In this document: positions 1-6,468 of the stretch, piece after piece
Layout: each line of letters starts with the position of its first letter
How positions within the stretch are numbered: the first letter of the stretch is position 1
Assembly: GCA_019120475.1 (NCBI GenBank)
Contig: DWVA01000168.1
Coordinates: forward strand, 1 to 6,910
DNA: 6,910 nt
Reading direction: 5' to 3'
Source: Candidatus Blautia intestinipullorum
GTDB lineage: Bacteria; Bacillota; Clostridia; Lachnospirales; Lachnospiraceae
The notes under the pieces: generated by a model
What the model was told of the DNA's origin: nothing
The model's database searches: none
The model's input: only the letters and a program-made list of their open reading frames with translations
Made by a program: the position numbers and the translations under genes

Positions 1-199
1 GAATTACAGAAACAAGTCCGAATCTGTGAAGATTCGCCATAGATTCTCCAAAGCTTCCCACTCCCGGAAGGATCACTTTGTCCGCTTTTTTCAATATCTC
101 CGGATCCCGGGAGACCACTGGCTCCTCTCCCAGATAGATCAGAGCTTTTTCTACGCTTTTGATATTTCCTGCATCGTAATCAATAATTCCAATCATCAT
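1..199 (-). CDS. hisH: Imidazole glycerol phosphate synthase, glutaminase subunit HisH (partial, N-terminal 66 residues)
   Basis: HisH is the glutamine amidotransferase half of imidazole glycerol phosphate synthase. It releases ammonia from glutamine and passes it to HisF, which makes imidazole glycerol phosphate and AICAR in histidine biosynthesis in the cytoplasm. The minus strand translates from ATG at 199 into a typical HisH start: IGIIDYDAGN at residues 3-12 and LPGVGSFGESM at 44-54, the PGVG stretch forming the oxyanion strand of this class I amidotransferase family. The family is about 200 residues, so roughly a third is present. The catalytic Cys and the His/Glu pair lie beyond the left edge. 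AGGA (206-209) sits 6 bases before the first ATG. The second ATG at 196 is also possible. The gene has its own promoter (229-257) and lies behind a terminator, so it is probably first in its transcript. Other his genes may follow outside the window. Confidence 0.93.
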   Translation of the reverse strand, partial: MMIGIIDYDAGNIKSVEKALIYLGEEPVVSRDPEILKKADKVILPGVGSFGESMANLHRFGLVSVI

Positions 200-228
200 T
201 ACACATCCTGTCTTTTTTCATGTAAACA

Positions 229-257
229 AGTATACCCCAAAAAATGACAGATGCAAA
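229..257 (-). promoter_or_regulatory. Predicted sigma-A promoter of hisH
   Basis: On the minus strand a -35 box TTTGCA (252-257, 4 of 6 consensus bases) is separated by exactly 17 bases from a -10 box TATACT (229-234, 5 of 6). Transcription would start near 222, giving a leader of about 22 bases with the AGGA ribosome binding site. The -35 box lies inside one arm of the terminator hairpin at 239-284, so promoter and terminator share DNA. No T-box or other riboswitch fits in such a short leader. Confidence 0.6.
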
Positions 258-284
258 GCAATTTCTTTACATCTGTCGTTTTTT
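239..284 (-). terminator. Intrinsic terminator of the two-component operon (near-symmetrical, possibly bidirectional)
   Basis: Arms 239-258 and 265-284 pair over 20 positions around a 6-base loop (259-264). In the minus-strand RNA one pair is a G-U wobble (254/269) and one is an A-C mismatch (245/278). Both ends of the stem are runs of A and T, so either strand ends in a T run. It lies 12 bases past the histidine kinase stop codon at 297 and separates that operon from hisH, which is in the same direction. No plus-strand gene ends here. Confidence 0.85.
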
Positions 285-296
285 CTCTGAAACTCC

Positions 297-1829
297 CTAA
301 TTCTCGTTTCCGGTATCCAGAGTAAACCAGAATTCTACTCCGTTGTCATAATTCTGCACACCGTATTCCTGATGAAGACTTTCCATGATCGCTTTTACAA
401 TAGAAAGTCCGATGCCGCTGCCGCCGTATTCCCGGGTTCTTGCCTTATCCACTTTATAAAATTTGTTCCACAGATTCGGCAGATCGGCTTCCGGAATCGG
501 CGTTCCTGTATTGAAAACAGAAATCCTCACTCTGTTTTCTCCCGCCGGCCGGATGCAGATCTCGATTTCCTTCTCTCCTTCCAGATGATTCAACGCGTTG
601 CTGACGTAATTCGTCACGACTTCCTCGATCTTGAACTCGTCCGCCCACACAGCCACAGGCTGGTCCGCCGCAAAACTTACCTTCGCTTCCTTCTGCTGGA
701 TCATAATATCCATGGACTGAAGCACTCCCGCGATCAGGCTGACGATATCAAACCGTTCCATGGCCACTTCATCCCGTCCTTCCTCCAACTGGTTCAATGT
801 CAGGAGATTTTTTACCAGTTTATTCATTTTTGCCGCCTCGTCCATAATAACGTCGCAGTAAAATTCCCGGCTTTCCGGATCGTCTGAAATATTCTCCTTC
901 AGTCCTTCCGCATAACCCTGTACAAGAGCGATAGGCGTTTTCAGCTCATGGGAAACGTTGTTCAGAAACTCTCTCCGCATCTGGTCGATTTTAATCTTGC
1001 TTTCAATATCTTTCTGCAGCTCGTTGTTGGCGGATTTCAGTTCAGAAATCGTCTTCTCCAGCTGCGCGGACATTCTGTTGAAGTTTTCACCCAGTTCATC
1101 GATCTCGTTTCCCGCGCGGCTTTCATATTTAGCGTCAAAATCAAGGTCGCTCATTTTTCTGGAAAGAACTGTCAGTTCGCTGATGGGTTTTGTGATTCGT
1201 TTTGTGATCACCCAGATAGCCAGTCCGCTGATCAGGAGAATCGCCGCGCCCACATATAAATAGAAGCTGTTGGAGATTGAAACACTTTCGCGGATACTTT
1301 CCAGCGGGGAGCGGATCAGAAAATAAAACCGGCCGTCTATATTTCCCCAGCTTTCCACGTAATCCATTTCCGCAAAACGGTCGCTGACCTGCTGGATCAC
1401 ATAGGTGTCTGTTTTTTCCAAGATTTTCTGTCTTCCTTTATTCTGATCCAGATCATATGCATAGCCGATCAGACGGTTTTCCAGCATATCGTCGTTGCTG
1501 CCGAAAGAGGCCACCTCCTGTCCGTCCCAGGTGATCACCGTCCAGGAAAGATTTTTTTCAGAGCTTGCCTTATACATACTGTCCGGAATTTCCGCCGTCC
1601 ATGTGCCGTCCGCGTTTTCGATGATATTAAGTTTTTCCAGTCCCTTCACCGCATTTTGCAGAGTCTCCGTCTTCTTACTGATATAATATGACTCCAGGAA
1701 GAGACCGTTGACCGCGGTGATAAGACAGATAGATAAAAGGATAAGACCGATAAAAAGCGCCGCGATCTGCCTTCTCAGAGGATGGAACCTGCGCCCCCCT
1801 GTTTCCCGGTTCCTGTTCATGAATCTCAT
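297..1829 (-). CDS. Membrane sensor histidine kinase (HAMP, HisKA, HATPase_c)
   Basis: A 510-residue sensor kinase that should autophosphorylate on His and pass phosphate to the response regulator encoded just upstream. A basic N-terminus is followed by membrane segment 1 (about 21-44), an outside sensor region of about 140 residues (45-187) that I cannot assign to a known fold, and membrane segment 2 (about 188-208). Then come HAMP (209-261), a short coiled coil (255-280), and the H-box FLNNVSHELKTP with His294. The ATPase domain has the N-box (NYVSNALNH, Asn407/Asn411), F-box LWNKFYKVDKAR and G2 box GGSGIGLSIV (469-478). The G1 box reads FNTGTPIP, with Asn440 where the classical DxGxG Asp stands; from memory this is not rare in Firmicute kinases. 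The ATG at 1829 overlaps the regulator stop as ATGA, with GAGG 5 bases upstream, so the two are translationally coupled. The stimulus is unknown. Confidence 0.95.
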   Translation of the reverse strand: MRFMNRNRETGGRRFHPLRRQIAALFIGLILLSICLITAVNGLFLESYYISKKTETLQNAVKGLEKLNIIENADGTWTAEIPDSMYKASSEKNLSWTVITWDGQEVASFGSNDDMLENRLIGYAYDLDQNKGRQKILEKTDTYVIQQVSDRFAEMDYVESWGNIDGRFYFLIRSPLESIRESVSISNSFYLYVGAAILLISGLAIWVITKRITKPISELTVLSRKMSDLDFDAKYESRAGNEIDELGENFNRMSAQLEKTISELKSANNELQKDIESKIKIDQMRREFLNNVSHELKTPIALVQGYAEGLKENISDDPESREFYCDVIMDEAAKMNKLVKNLLTLNQLEEGRDEVAMERFDIVSLIAGVLQSMDIMIQQKEAKVSFAADQPVAVWADEFKIEEVVTNYVSNALNHLEGEKEIEICIRPAGENRVRISVFNTGTPIPEADLPNLWNKFYKVDKARTREYGGSGIGLSIVKAIMESLHQEYGVQNYDNGVEFWFTLDTGNEN

Positions 1830-2509
1830 TTTTCCTCAACCTCAAATTTATATCCCATTCCCCAGACTGTTTTGATATATTCGCCCTTGGCCCCCATTTT
1901 GCTCCTCAGCTTCTTTACATGGGTATCGATTGTTCTGGCGTCCCCGAAATAGTCATAATTCCAGACAGAATTCAGGATTTTCTCTCTGGAAAGAGCGATC
2001 CCCTCATTTTCCAGGAAATATGTCAGAAGTTCAAATTCCTTAAAGCTCAGTTCCATGGGCTTCCCGTCCACAGTAGCCTGGTGAGCCGCTTTATCGATCA
2101 CAATACCGCCTGCGGAAAGAATATTTTCCGCCATATCCTGCCCCGTCCGTCTTAAGATGGCCTCTACTCTGGCTACAAGGATCTTCGGGCTGAAGGGCTT
2201 GGAAATATACTCGTCCACTCCCAGGTCAAAGCCAAGAAGCTCGTCTCTTTCATCGCCTCTGGCAGTCAGCATGATGATCGGCACTTTGGAATTCTTCCTT
2301 ATCTCACGGCAGACCTCCCATCCGTCCATTTTCGGCATCATCACATCCAGGATGATCAGGGCAATGTCTTTTTCCTTATAAAAGATATCCATGGCTTCCT
2401 CGCCGTCCCCGGCTTCAAGAACCTGGAAATTCTTTTTCACCAGGAAATCCTTCACCAGCTTCCTCATACGGCTTTCATCATCTACAACAAGAATTTTCAG
2501 AGTATCCAT
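1826..2509 (-). CDS. OmpR/PhoB-family response regulator transcription factor
   Basis: A 227-residue DNA-binding regulator, partner of the overlapping histidine kinase. The receiver domain (residues 4-121) has the acidic pair Asp10/Asp11, phosphoacceptor Asp55 in IILDVMMPKMDGWE, Thr82 and Lys104 in SKPFSP, so all residues needed for phosphorylation are present. The winged-helix effector domain (about 130-224) has the typical ELLTYFLEN, RTIDTHVKKLRSKMG and TVWGMGYKF motifs. I chose the ATG at 2509 because GGAGG (2519-2523) lies 9 bases before it and the protein then begins MDTLKILVVDDE, as the family does. The open frame extends upstream to 2572, but that adds 21 residues without family similarity or ribosome binding site. 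It is the first gene of the operon, transcribed away from the ECF sigma gene. Its target genes cannot be told from sequence; autoregulation is common in this family. Confidence 0.95.
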   Translation of the reverse strand: MDTLKILVVDDESRMRKLVKDFLVKKNFQVLEAGDGEEAMDIFYKEKDIALIILDVMMPKMDGWEVCREIRKNSKVPIIMLTARGDERDELLGFDLGVDEYISKPFSPKILVARVEAILRRTGQDMAENILSAGGIVIDKAAHQATVDGKPMELSFKEFELLTYFLENEGIALSREKILNSVWNYDYFGDARTIDTHVKKLRSKMGAKGEYIKTVWGMGYKFEVEEK

Positions 2510-2779
2510 ATTATGCTTCCTCCAGTTTTCTAAAAAAATATATATATATCTATACCGCAGCATGTCCGCCATCTGTTATTATAAACTGATCATGCTTTAT
2601 TAAATTTTATCATAGCAGAGATTTATGTTAGAAATGTGAACATATATACAGAATTCTTTTAAACATTTGCTTTTATGAATCCTTTTCAGGGCTTAAACTG
2701 TCTAATAAGTGTAACAGATAAGACAAAAGCTTTTGATCATCTACAAAAACCGACCGGTCATCGATACAGGGGGAACAAA
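2510..2779. promoter_or_regulatory. Divergent control region between the two-component operon and the ECF sigma operon
   Basis: This 270-base AT-rich gap has no credible gene. For the minus strand it holds a perfect TATAAT (2578-2583), about 70 bases before the regulator start, without a good -35 box. AGCATG (2559-2564) and CATGCT (2591-2596) form inverted arms around it. A run of alternating T and A with adjoining A bases (about 2532-2549) lies in the regulator leader. For the plus strand it holds the palindromes CAAAAGCTTTTG (2724-2735) and GACCGGTC (2752-2759) just before the sigma gene. I could not find a convincing ECF-type or sigma-A promoter for the sigma gene. TTAAAC (2693-2698) recalls the AAC core of ECF -35 elements, but no matching -10 is clear. 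Confidence 0.55.
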
Positions 2780-3298
2780 ATGACAGAACATTTACTGCGC
2801 AAAGCAAAGAAAGGGGATCCTGACGCTTTCTGTTCTCTGATGGACACACAGACGCAGAGCATGTATAAAATAGCCCGTACCTATTTAAAAAACGACGAAG
2901 ACGCCGCTGACGCCATTCAGGACACTATCCTGTCCTGTTATGAAAATCTCCTCAGTCTGAAGAACAACCGCTATTTCAAAACCTGGCTCACCCGGATTCT
3001 CATCAACAAATGCAGGGATATCCTGAGCAGGAAAAAACGAATGCTCTGTTCCGATACGATTCCGGAAACCGTCGTTTACGAGGAGGACTATGAAACAGCC
3101 GAATGGAACCAGGTATTAGCCCCTCTGGACGAAAAATACCGTCTGATTCTTCTTCTCTATTATATGGAAGGCTTTAATACAAGAGAAATAGGCCAGATCC
3201 TGAATCTGAGCGTCAGTACGGTAAAGACAAGACTCCAGAGAGGTCGTCAGCTTCTTGCCCACGAATATCATTATCCCATTAAGGAGGAACATGCATGA
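2780..3298 (+). CDS. ECF-type RNA polymerase sigma factor
   Basis: A 172-residue sigma-70 family protein with only regions 2 and 4, as in extracytoplasmic-function sigma factors. Region 2 (about 14-86) has ADAIQDTILSCYENL, matching the core-binding and -10 helix, and FKTWLTRILINKCRD (66-80), a hallmark of the group. A short acidic linker (95-110) leads to region 4 (about 109-160), whose helix-turn-helix REIGQILNLSVSTVKTRLQR (135-154) recognises the -35 element. I chose ATG 2780 because AGGGGG (2768-2773) lies 6 bases upstream and the protein then starts MTEHLLRKAKKGDPDAF, the usual beginning. The frame stays open to an ATG at 2675 that lacks a ribosome binding site. Its stop overlaps the next gene by ATGA, so sigma factor and probable anti-sigma partner are made together. 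Such operons are often self-activated, but the promoter here is not clear. Confidence 0.95.
   Translation: MTEHLLRKAKKGDPDAFCSLMDTQTQSMYKIARTYLKNDEDAADAIQDTILSCYENLLSLKNNRYFKTWLTRILINKCRDILSRKKRMLCSDTIPETVVYEEDYETAEWNQVLAPLDEKYRLILLLYYMEGFNTREIGQILNLSVSTVKTRLQRGRQLLAHEYHYPIKEEHA
3281..3287 (+). promoter_or_regulatory. Ribosome binding site of the anti-sigma gene, inside the sigma gene
   Basis: AAGGAGG lies in the last codons of the sigma gene, 7 bases before the ATG at 3295. It decides for 3295 against the ATG at 3291, which is only 3 bases away from the motif and in another frame. Together with the ATGA overlap it indicates coupled, near-equal synthesis of the two proteins. Confidence 0.8.
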
Positions 3299-4725
3299 AG
3301 AATACACACCTTAAAAATATAAATGAAAACGACCTGCAGAAAAGCCTGCGCCGGGACGCGGAGATTCCCGCCGTTGTCCACGACAGGATAAACAAAGCGT
3401 ATCGCGTCATAGAAAGCCGGAAGATCATGCAAAAACCGGCTCCTGCAGATCCTTTCCGCTGGATGAAAACAGGAGGAAAGATTGCCGGGGGTCTTGCCGC
3501 GGTACTGGCCGTTGGGTTTATTATCTGCGTGTCTGATCCGGTAATGGCCAGAGAACTTCCGCTGGTAGGCAGCCTTTTTGAAAAGCTTCAGGACAACGTC
3601 AGCTTCTTCGGAAACTTTGCGGATAACGCCTCCGTTCTTGAAGAGCCGGAAGCGGCGGCGCCAGGAGAGACAACTCCGGAAGAAGCTTCTTCTGCGGAAA
3701 CATCTCCCCAGGAAAATAATCTTTATACAAAAACCTGCAACGGCCTGACCATTACATTTTCTGAAATTTACGCCAACGATCAGGCCATATATCTTACTAT
3801 GTCCGCCGAAACCCCGGACGCTTTTCCGGAAACTATGAAGGATCAGAACGGAAAACCCATCGTATCCCTTCTGACCTCCACAGGCTTTGATTTCAAAGAG
3901 GACGGCGCCCCTGAAATACAGTATTATAATCTGGAAGGGGCTTTTCTCGACGAACATACTTACTCCTGCATTCTGCGCATCGACCTTGCGGAGGCAGCCA
4001 AAGATTTTACTGAATATAATAAGCAGTATGATCTTATGACCCAGGAAGTTCTGGATGAAATGGGCGTGTCCATGGATGATCTGAATGATGAAACAGACGA
4101 AGGCTATGCGCTTCTGTCCGAATTTGTGGATAAAGTCAGCGCAAAAGGCGGCGCCCTCCAATCTTATATCAAAACCATTGATATTCCGGATTCCTTCCGC
4201 CTGTCTCTTCATATCACAGAGCTGCGCGGCGACAGGCCTTTTGATGAATCGGAAGTAAATACGGAGGATCCCGGCAGTTTTGAAGTTCCGCAGTACATTT
4301 TTGAAGGAAACTGGGATTTTGAAATCCCGGTAACAGTAGACACCTCCCGGACCGTAACTCTGGATATCAATGAAACAAACGAGAACGGCATCGGTCTGAA
4401 GTCTGTCACGAAAACTCCTTATGAGCTCACCGTCCAGGAGCTCTACGATGAGGGCGCTGACAGCGACTGCTTCCTTGTCGCTCTGGACGCGCAGGGCAAC
4501 AGGCTTCCCTACAATGACTCCTCCGGCAATACAAACAACTTTGCCATTCAGGACAGGGATATTTCCACTGTATATATCTATATTCTGGATTATGTCCAGT
4601 ATATGGATGAATTAAAAGGCGAGGAAAATTACAACAACAACGAAAACAAGCCGGACGGAGAAAAGTGGAGGGATCTTTTGGAACAGTACGCAAAATACCA
4701 CAAGACCCTGCATTTTGAGAAATGA
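3295..4725 (+). CDS. Probable membrane anti-sigma factor, DUF4179-like, with large outside domain
   Basis: A 476-residue protein of anti-sigma layout. Cytoplasmic residues 1-58 contain IPAVVHDRINKAYRVIESRK (24-43), the part expected to bind the sigma factor. One membrane helix follows (about 61-79). The segment just outside, DPVMARELPLVGSLFEKL (81-98), resembles the start of the DUF4179 region found in RsiV-like and related ECF anti-sigma proteins. An acidic Glu/Thr/Ser/Ala/Pro linker (116-140) joins a domain of about 330 residues (142-476) rich in beta-type segments, which I do not recognise in detail; it may sense an envelope signal. No zinc-type HxxxCxxC motif is present. The start overlaps the sigma stop by ATGA. 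The anti-sigma role is inferred from layout, position and the DUF4179-like segment; the mode of release (proteolysis or otherwise) cannot be read from the sequence. It is last in its operon, followed by a hairpin at 4763-4798. Confidence 0.8.
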   Translation: MKNTHLKNINENDLQKSLRRDAEIPAVVHDRINKAYRVIESRKIMQKPAPADPFRWMKTGGKIAGGLAAVLAVGFIICVSDPVMARELPLVGSLFEKLQDNVSFFGNFADNASVLEEPEAAAPGETTPEEASSAETSPQENNLYTKTCNGLTITFSEIYANDQAIYLTMSAETPDAFPETMKDQNGKPIVSLLTSTGFDFKEDGAPEIQYYNLEGAFLDEHTYSCILRIDLAEAAKDFTEYNKQYDLMTQEVLDEMGVSMDDLNDETDEGYALLSEFVDKVSAKGGALQSYIKTIDIPDSFRLSLHITELRGDRPFDESEVNTEDPGSFEVPQYIFEGNWDFEIPVTVDTSRTVTLDINETNENGIGLKSVTKTPYELTVQELYDEGADSDCFLVALDAQGNRLPYNDSSGNTNNFAIQDRDISTVYIYILDYVQYMDELKGEENYNNNENKPDGEKWRDLLEQYAKYHKTLHFEK

Positions 4726-4762
4726 GTGACAAGTAATAAAAAATCCGTAATCTTTCACAGGA

Positions 4763-4798
4763 AAAGGGAACCGGGGCGGCTGCCTCCTGGTTCCCTTT
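4763..4798 (+). terminator. Intrinsic terminator between convergent operons
   Basis: Arms 4763-4776 and 4785-4798 form 14 consecutive pairs around an 8-base loop (4777-4784), including AAAGGGAACC with GGTTCCCTTT. Two pairs are G-U in the plus-strand RNA and become A-C mismatches in the minus-strand RNA, so the hairpin favours ending the sigma/anti-sigma transcript. The T run is short on both sides (TTTCTT on plus, TTTTCC on minus). It probably also stops the amtB-PII transcript coming the other way, since no other hairpin follows the PII stop at 4819. Confidence 0.75.
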
Positions 4799-4818
4799 CT
4801 TCAGCAGAGGCTGAAAAA

Positions 4819-5175
4819 TCACTCTGTTGTCTGAATCGCGTCATAACCGGTTTCCTCCGTACGGATCTTAAGAACGGAACGGACTTCATAAGTAAAAATC
4901 TTTCCGTCTCCTACTTCTCCCGTATAAGCAGATTTCCGGATAGCATCCACAGTTTTTTTCTCCCACTCCTCTGACGAAACTACTATTTCAAATTTAAGTT
5001 TGGGCTGCATCTGCATATCCACCTGCATCCCTCTTACAATTTCTTTGTATCCTCTCTGTATCCCGCAGCCCATCACCTGGGAAACTGTAATTCCATTTAC
5101 CCCTATCTCGTTCAGGGCCTGTTTAACATCCTCAAACTTTTCTTCTCTTACAATCGCATCTATTTTTATCATCAT
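4819..5175 (-). CDS. glnK: Nitrogen regulatory PII protein (GlnK/GlnB type), lacking the uridylylation Tyr
   Basis: A 118-residue PII signal protein, usual family length. PII trimers bind ATP, ADP and 2-oxoglutarate and, when encoded with amtB, normally block the AmtB pore when nitrogen is plentiful. Visible family marks are the N-terminal strand MIKIDAIVREEKFEDVKQAL, the T-loop region GCGIQRGYKEIVRGMQVDMQ (36-55) with Gln40, PKLKFEIVV (58-66) with the conserved Lys59, AYTGEVGDGKIF (83-94) with Lys92, and VLKIRTEE (101-108) with Arg105. Val52 stands where enteric PII proteins carry the uridylylated Tyr51, and Val47 where the nearby Tyr of ELYRG stands, so that modification cannot occur. I chose ATG 5175, 9 bases after AGGAGG (5185-5190); the next ATG at 5172 is also possible. 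The open frame runs on to 5247 but that part is the end of amtB in another frame. The symbol rests on linkage to amtB. Confidence 0.94.
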   Translation of the reverse strand: MMIKIDAIVREEKFEDVKQALNEIGVNGITVSQVMGCGIQRGYKEIVRGMQVDMQMQPKLKFEIVVSSEEWEKKTVDAIRKSAYTGEVGDGKIFTYEVRSVLKIRTEETGYDAIQTTE

Positions 5176-5184
5176 ATTCAACTG

Positions 5185-5190
5185 CCTCCT
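5185..5190 (-). promoter_or_regulatory. PII ribosome binding site overlapping the amtB stop codon
   Basis: AGGAGG on the minus strand shares two bases with the amtB TAG (5189-5191), reading TAGGAGG. Ribosomes ending amtB translation therefore sit on the start region of the PII gene, which suggests coupled translation. It also fixes the PII start at 5175 rather than further upstream. Confidence 0.75.
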
Positions 5191-6433
5191 ACTGGTCCAG
5201 ACCGTTAAAGCTCGGATATGCGCTTTCACCATGTTGGGAAATATCAAGGCCTATCCGTTCTTCTCTCTCATTCACTCTCAAAGGGGTAAAAATCCTGACA
5301 ACTGCCGCACAAATCAGCGTGCCGGCTACTGCAACGGCGATTGTCACCAATATACCTATTAATTGCGCAACAAAGAGATGATAATCGCCAGAAAGCAGTC
5401 CGTTCCACCTGGCCGCACTGTTTACGGACCTGTCGGCAAAAATCCCTGTGGCTACCCCGCCCCAGATTCCGCCGATCCCATGGCATCCAAAGGCATCCAG
5501 AGCATCGTCTATTTTCAGCTTCTTTTTTACCAGAGCCACTCCAAAATAGCAGATCGGACTTACCAGCCCTCCGATGATAAAGGAAGCCCAAAGAGGTACA
5601 AAGCCCGCTCCCGGAGTAATCGCCACAAGCCCTACCACCAGTCCTGTGGAGGCTCCTACCAATGTTGTTTTTCTGCTTTTTACCGCATCGATCAGCATCC
5701 AGGATAAAAGAGCGGAAGCTGACGCAACGGCAGATGTCATAAATGCGTGTGCCGCCAGTCCATCTGCTTTCAGAGCGCTGCCTGCATTAAATCCGAACCA
5801 CCCGAACCAGAGCATAGAAGCTCCTAGCACTACAAACGGGATATTATGTACTCGGTAAGTCGTAAATTCATATCCTCTCCTTCTCCCCAGGAGCACAGCT
5901 AATGTCAGGGCACTGATACCGGAACTGATATGGACTACATTTCCTCCGGCAAAATCTACAGAACCGATAGATGCCAGAAATCCTCCTTCTCCCCAGACCA
6001 TATGCGCCATAGGGTAATATACGATCAGCGACCAGAATGTCACAAAAAGAAACAGTGCCTTAAATTTCATCCTCCCTACTAAAGCTCCTGTGATCAGGGC
6101 TGGGGTGATCATTGCAAACATCATCTGAAAGGCACAGAATACAAGATGGGGGATCGTATCCGCATATGGTCCTGCTTCCATTCCTACTCCTTTCAGTCCA
6201 AACCAGCGAAAGTCCCCAATCACTCCCATATGATTTCCCCCAAAAGAAAGGGAATACCCAAACAGTGACCACATTACCACTGAAAGCCCCATGATCGTCA
6301 CACAGGCCATCATGGTGCTGCAGACATTTTTCCTCCGTACCAATCCACCGTAAAAAAAAGCAAGACCAGGCGTCATAAAAAACACAAAGGCTGCACAGAT
6401 TATCATAAAAGCCGTATTTCCAGTATCCATCAT
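5189..6433 (-). CDS. amtB: Ammonium transporter (Amt/MEP/Rh family)
   Basis: A 414-residue trimeric membrane channel for ammonium uptake. The residue pattern matches the family closely: FYGGLVRRKN (27-36), FQMMFAMITPALITGA (102-117), MVWGEGG with Trp147, VDFAGGNVVHISSG (159-172) with Asp160 and pore His168, WFGWFGFNAGSA (209-220) with Ser219, and DAFGCHGIGGIWGG (313-326) with pore His318. All key pore residues are present. About 11 membrane helices can be placed between residues 8 and 384. The C-terminal tail RVNEREERIGLDISQHGESAY (386-406) is the conserved part that couples the subunits and touches PII. The ATG at 6433 is 4 bases after AGGAGG; the second ATG at 6430 has 7-base spacing and may be the true start. 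The PII gene follows after 13 bases. The order amtB-PII is as in the Bacillus nrgAB operon. Expression probably depends on passing the terminator in its leader. Confidence 0.96.
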   Translation of the reverse strand: MMDTGNTAFMIICAAFVFFMTPGLAFFYGGLVRRKNVCSTMMACVTIMGLSVVMWSLFGYSLSFGGNHMGVIGDFRWFGLKGVGMEAGPYADTIPHLVFCAFQMMFAMITPALITGALVGRMKFKALFLFVTFWSLIVYYPMAHMVWGEGGFLASIGSVDFAGGNVVHISSGISALTLAVLLGRRRGYEFTTYRVHNIPFVVLGASMLWFGWFGFNAGSALKADGLAAHAFMTSAVASASALLSWMLIDAVKSRKTTLVGASTGLVVGLVAITPGAGFVPLWASFIIGGLVSPICYFGVALVKKKLKIDDALDAFGCHGIGGIWGGVATGIFADRSVNSAARWNGLLSGDYHLFVAQLIGILVTIAVAVAGTLICAAVVRIFTPLRVNEREERIGLDISQHGESAYPSFNGLDQ

Positions 6434-6468
6434 TCATCCTCCTCATCGTTTTTATCTGTTCCGGAACG

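Noticed and set aside
26..247. 73-codon plus-strand open frame opposite hisH
   Set aside because: It overlaps the clear hisH coding sequence, the hisH promoter and the terminator; no ribosome binding site.
2510..2572. Longer start of the response regulator (21 extra residues, from ATG 2572)
   Set aside because: The extra part does not resemble receiver domains, has no ribosome binding site, and overlaps the likely promoter and leader. ATG 2509 has GGAGG at proper distance.
2524..2590. CAGTTT and AAACTG as a leader hairpin sequestering the response regulator ribosome binding site
   Set aside because: The upstream arm lies before the likely start site set by TATAAT (2578-2583), so it would not be in the RNA; the arms are short and far apart.
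2675..2779. Longer start of the sigma factor (35 extra residues, from ATG 2675)
   Set aside because: No ribosome binding site before 2675; the extra residues are not sigma-like; ATG 2780 has AGGGGG 6 bases upstream.
3271..4212. 313-codon open frame on the minus strand opposite the anti-sigma gene
   Set aside because: It is antisense to a well-supported gene with a good ribosome binding site; its translation shows no domain and a low-complexity His/Arg/Phe-rich composition typical of shadow frames.
5176..5247. Longer start of the PII protein (24 extra residues, from ATG 5247)
   Set aside because: This stretch is the end of amtB read in another frame; PII proteins start MxKIxAI, matching ATG 5175 or 5172.
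5363..5858. Plus-strand open frames (5363-5707, 5574-5858) opposite amtB
   Set aside because: Antisense shadows of amtB; no ribosome binding site and no family similarity.
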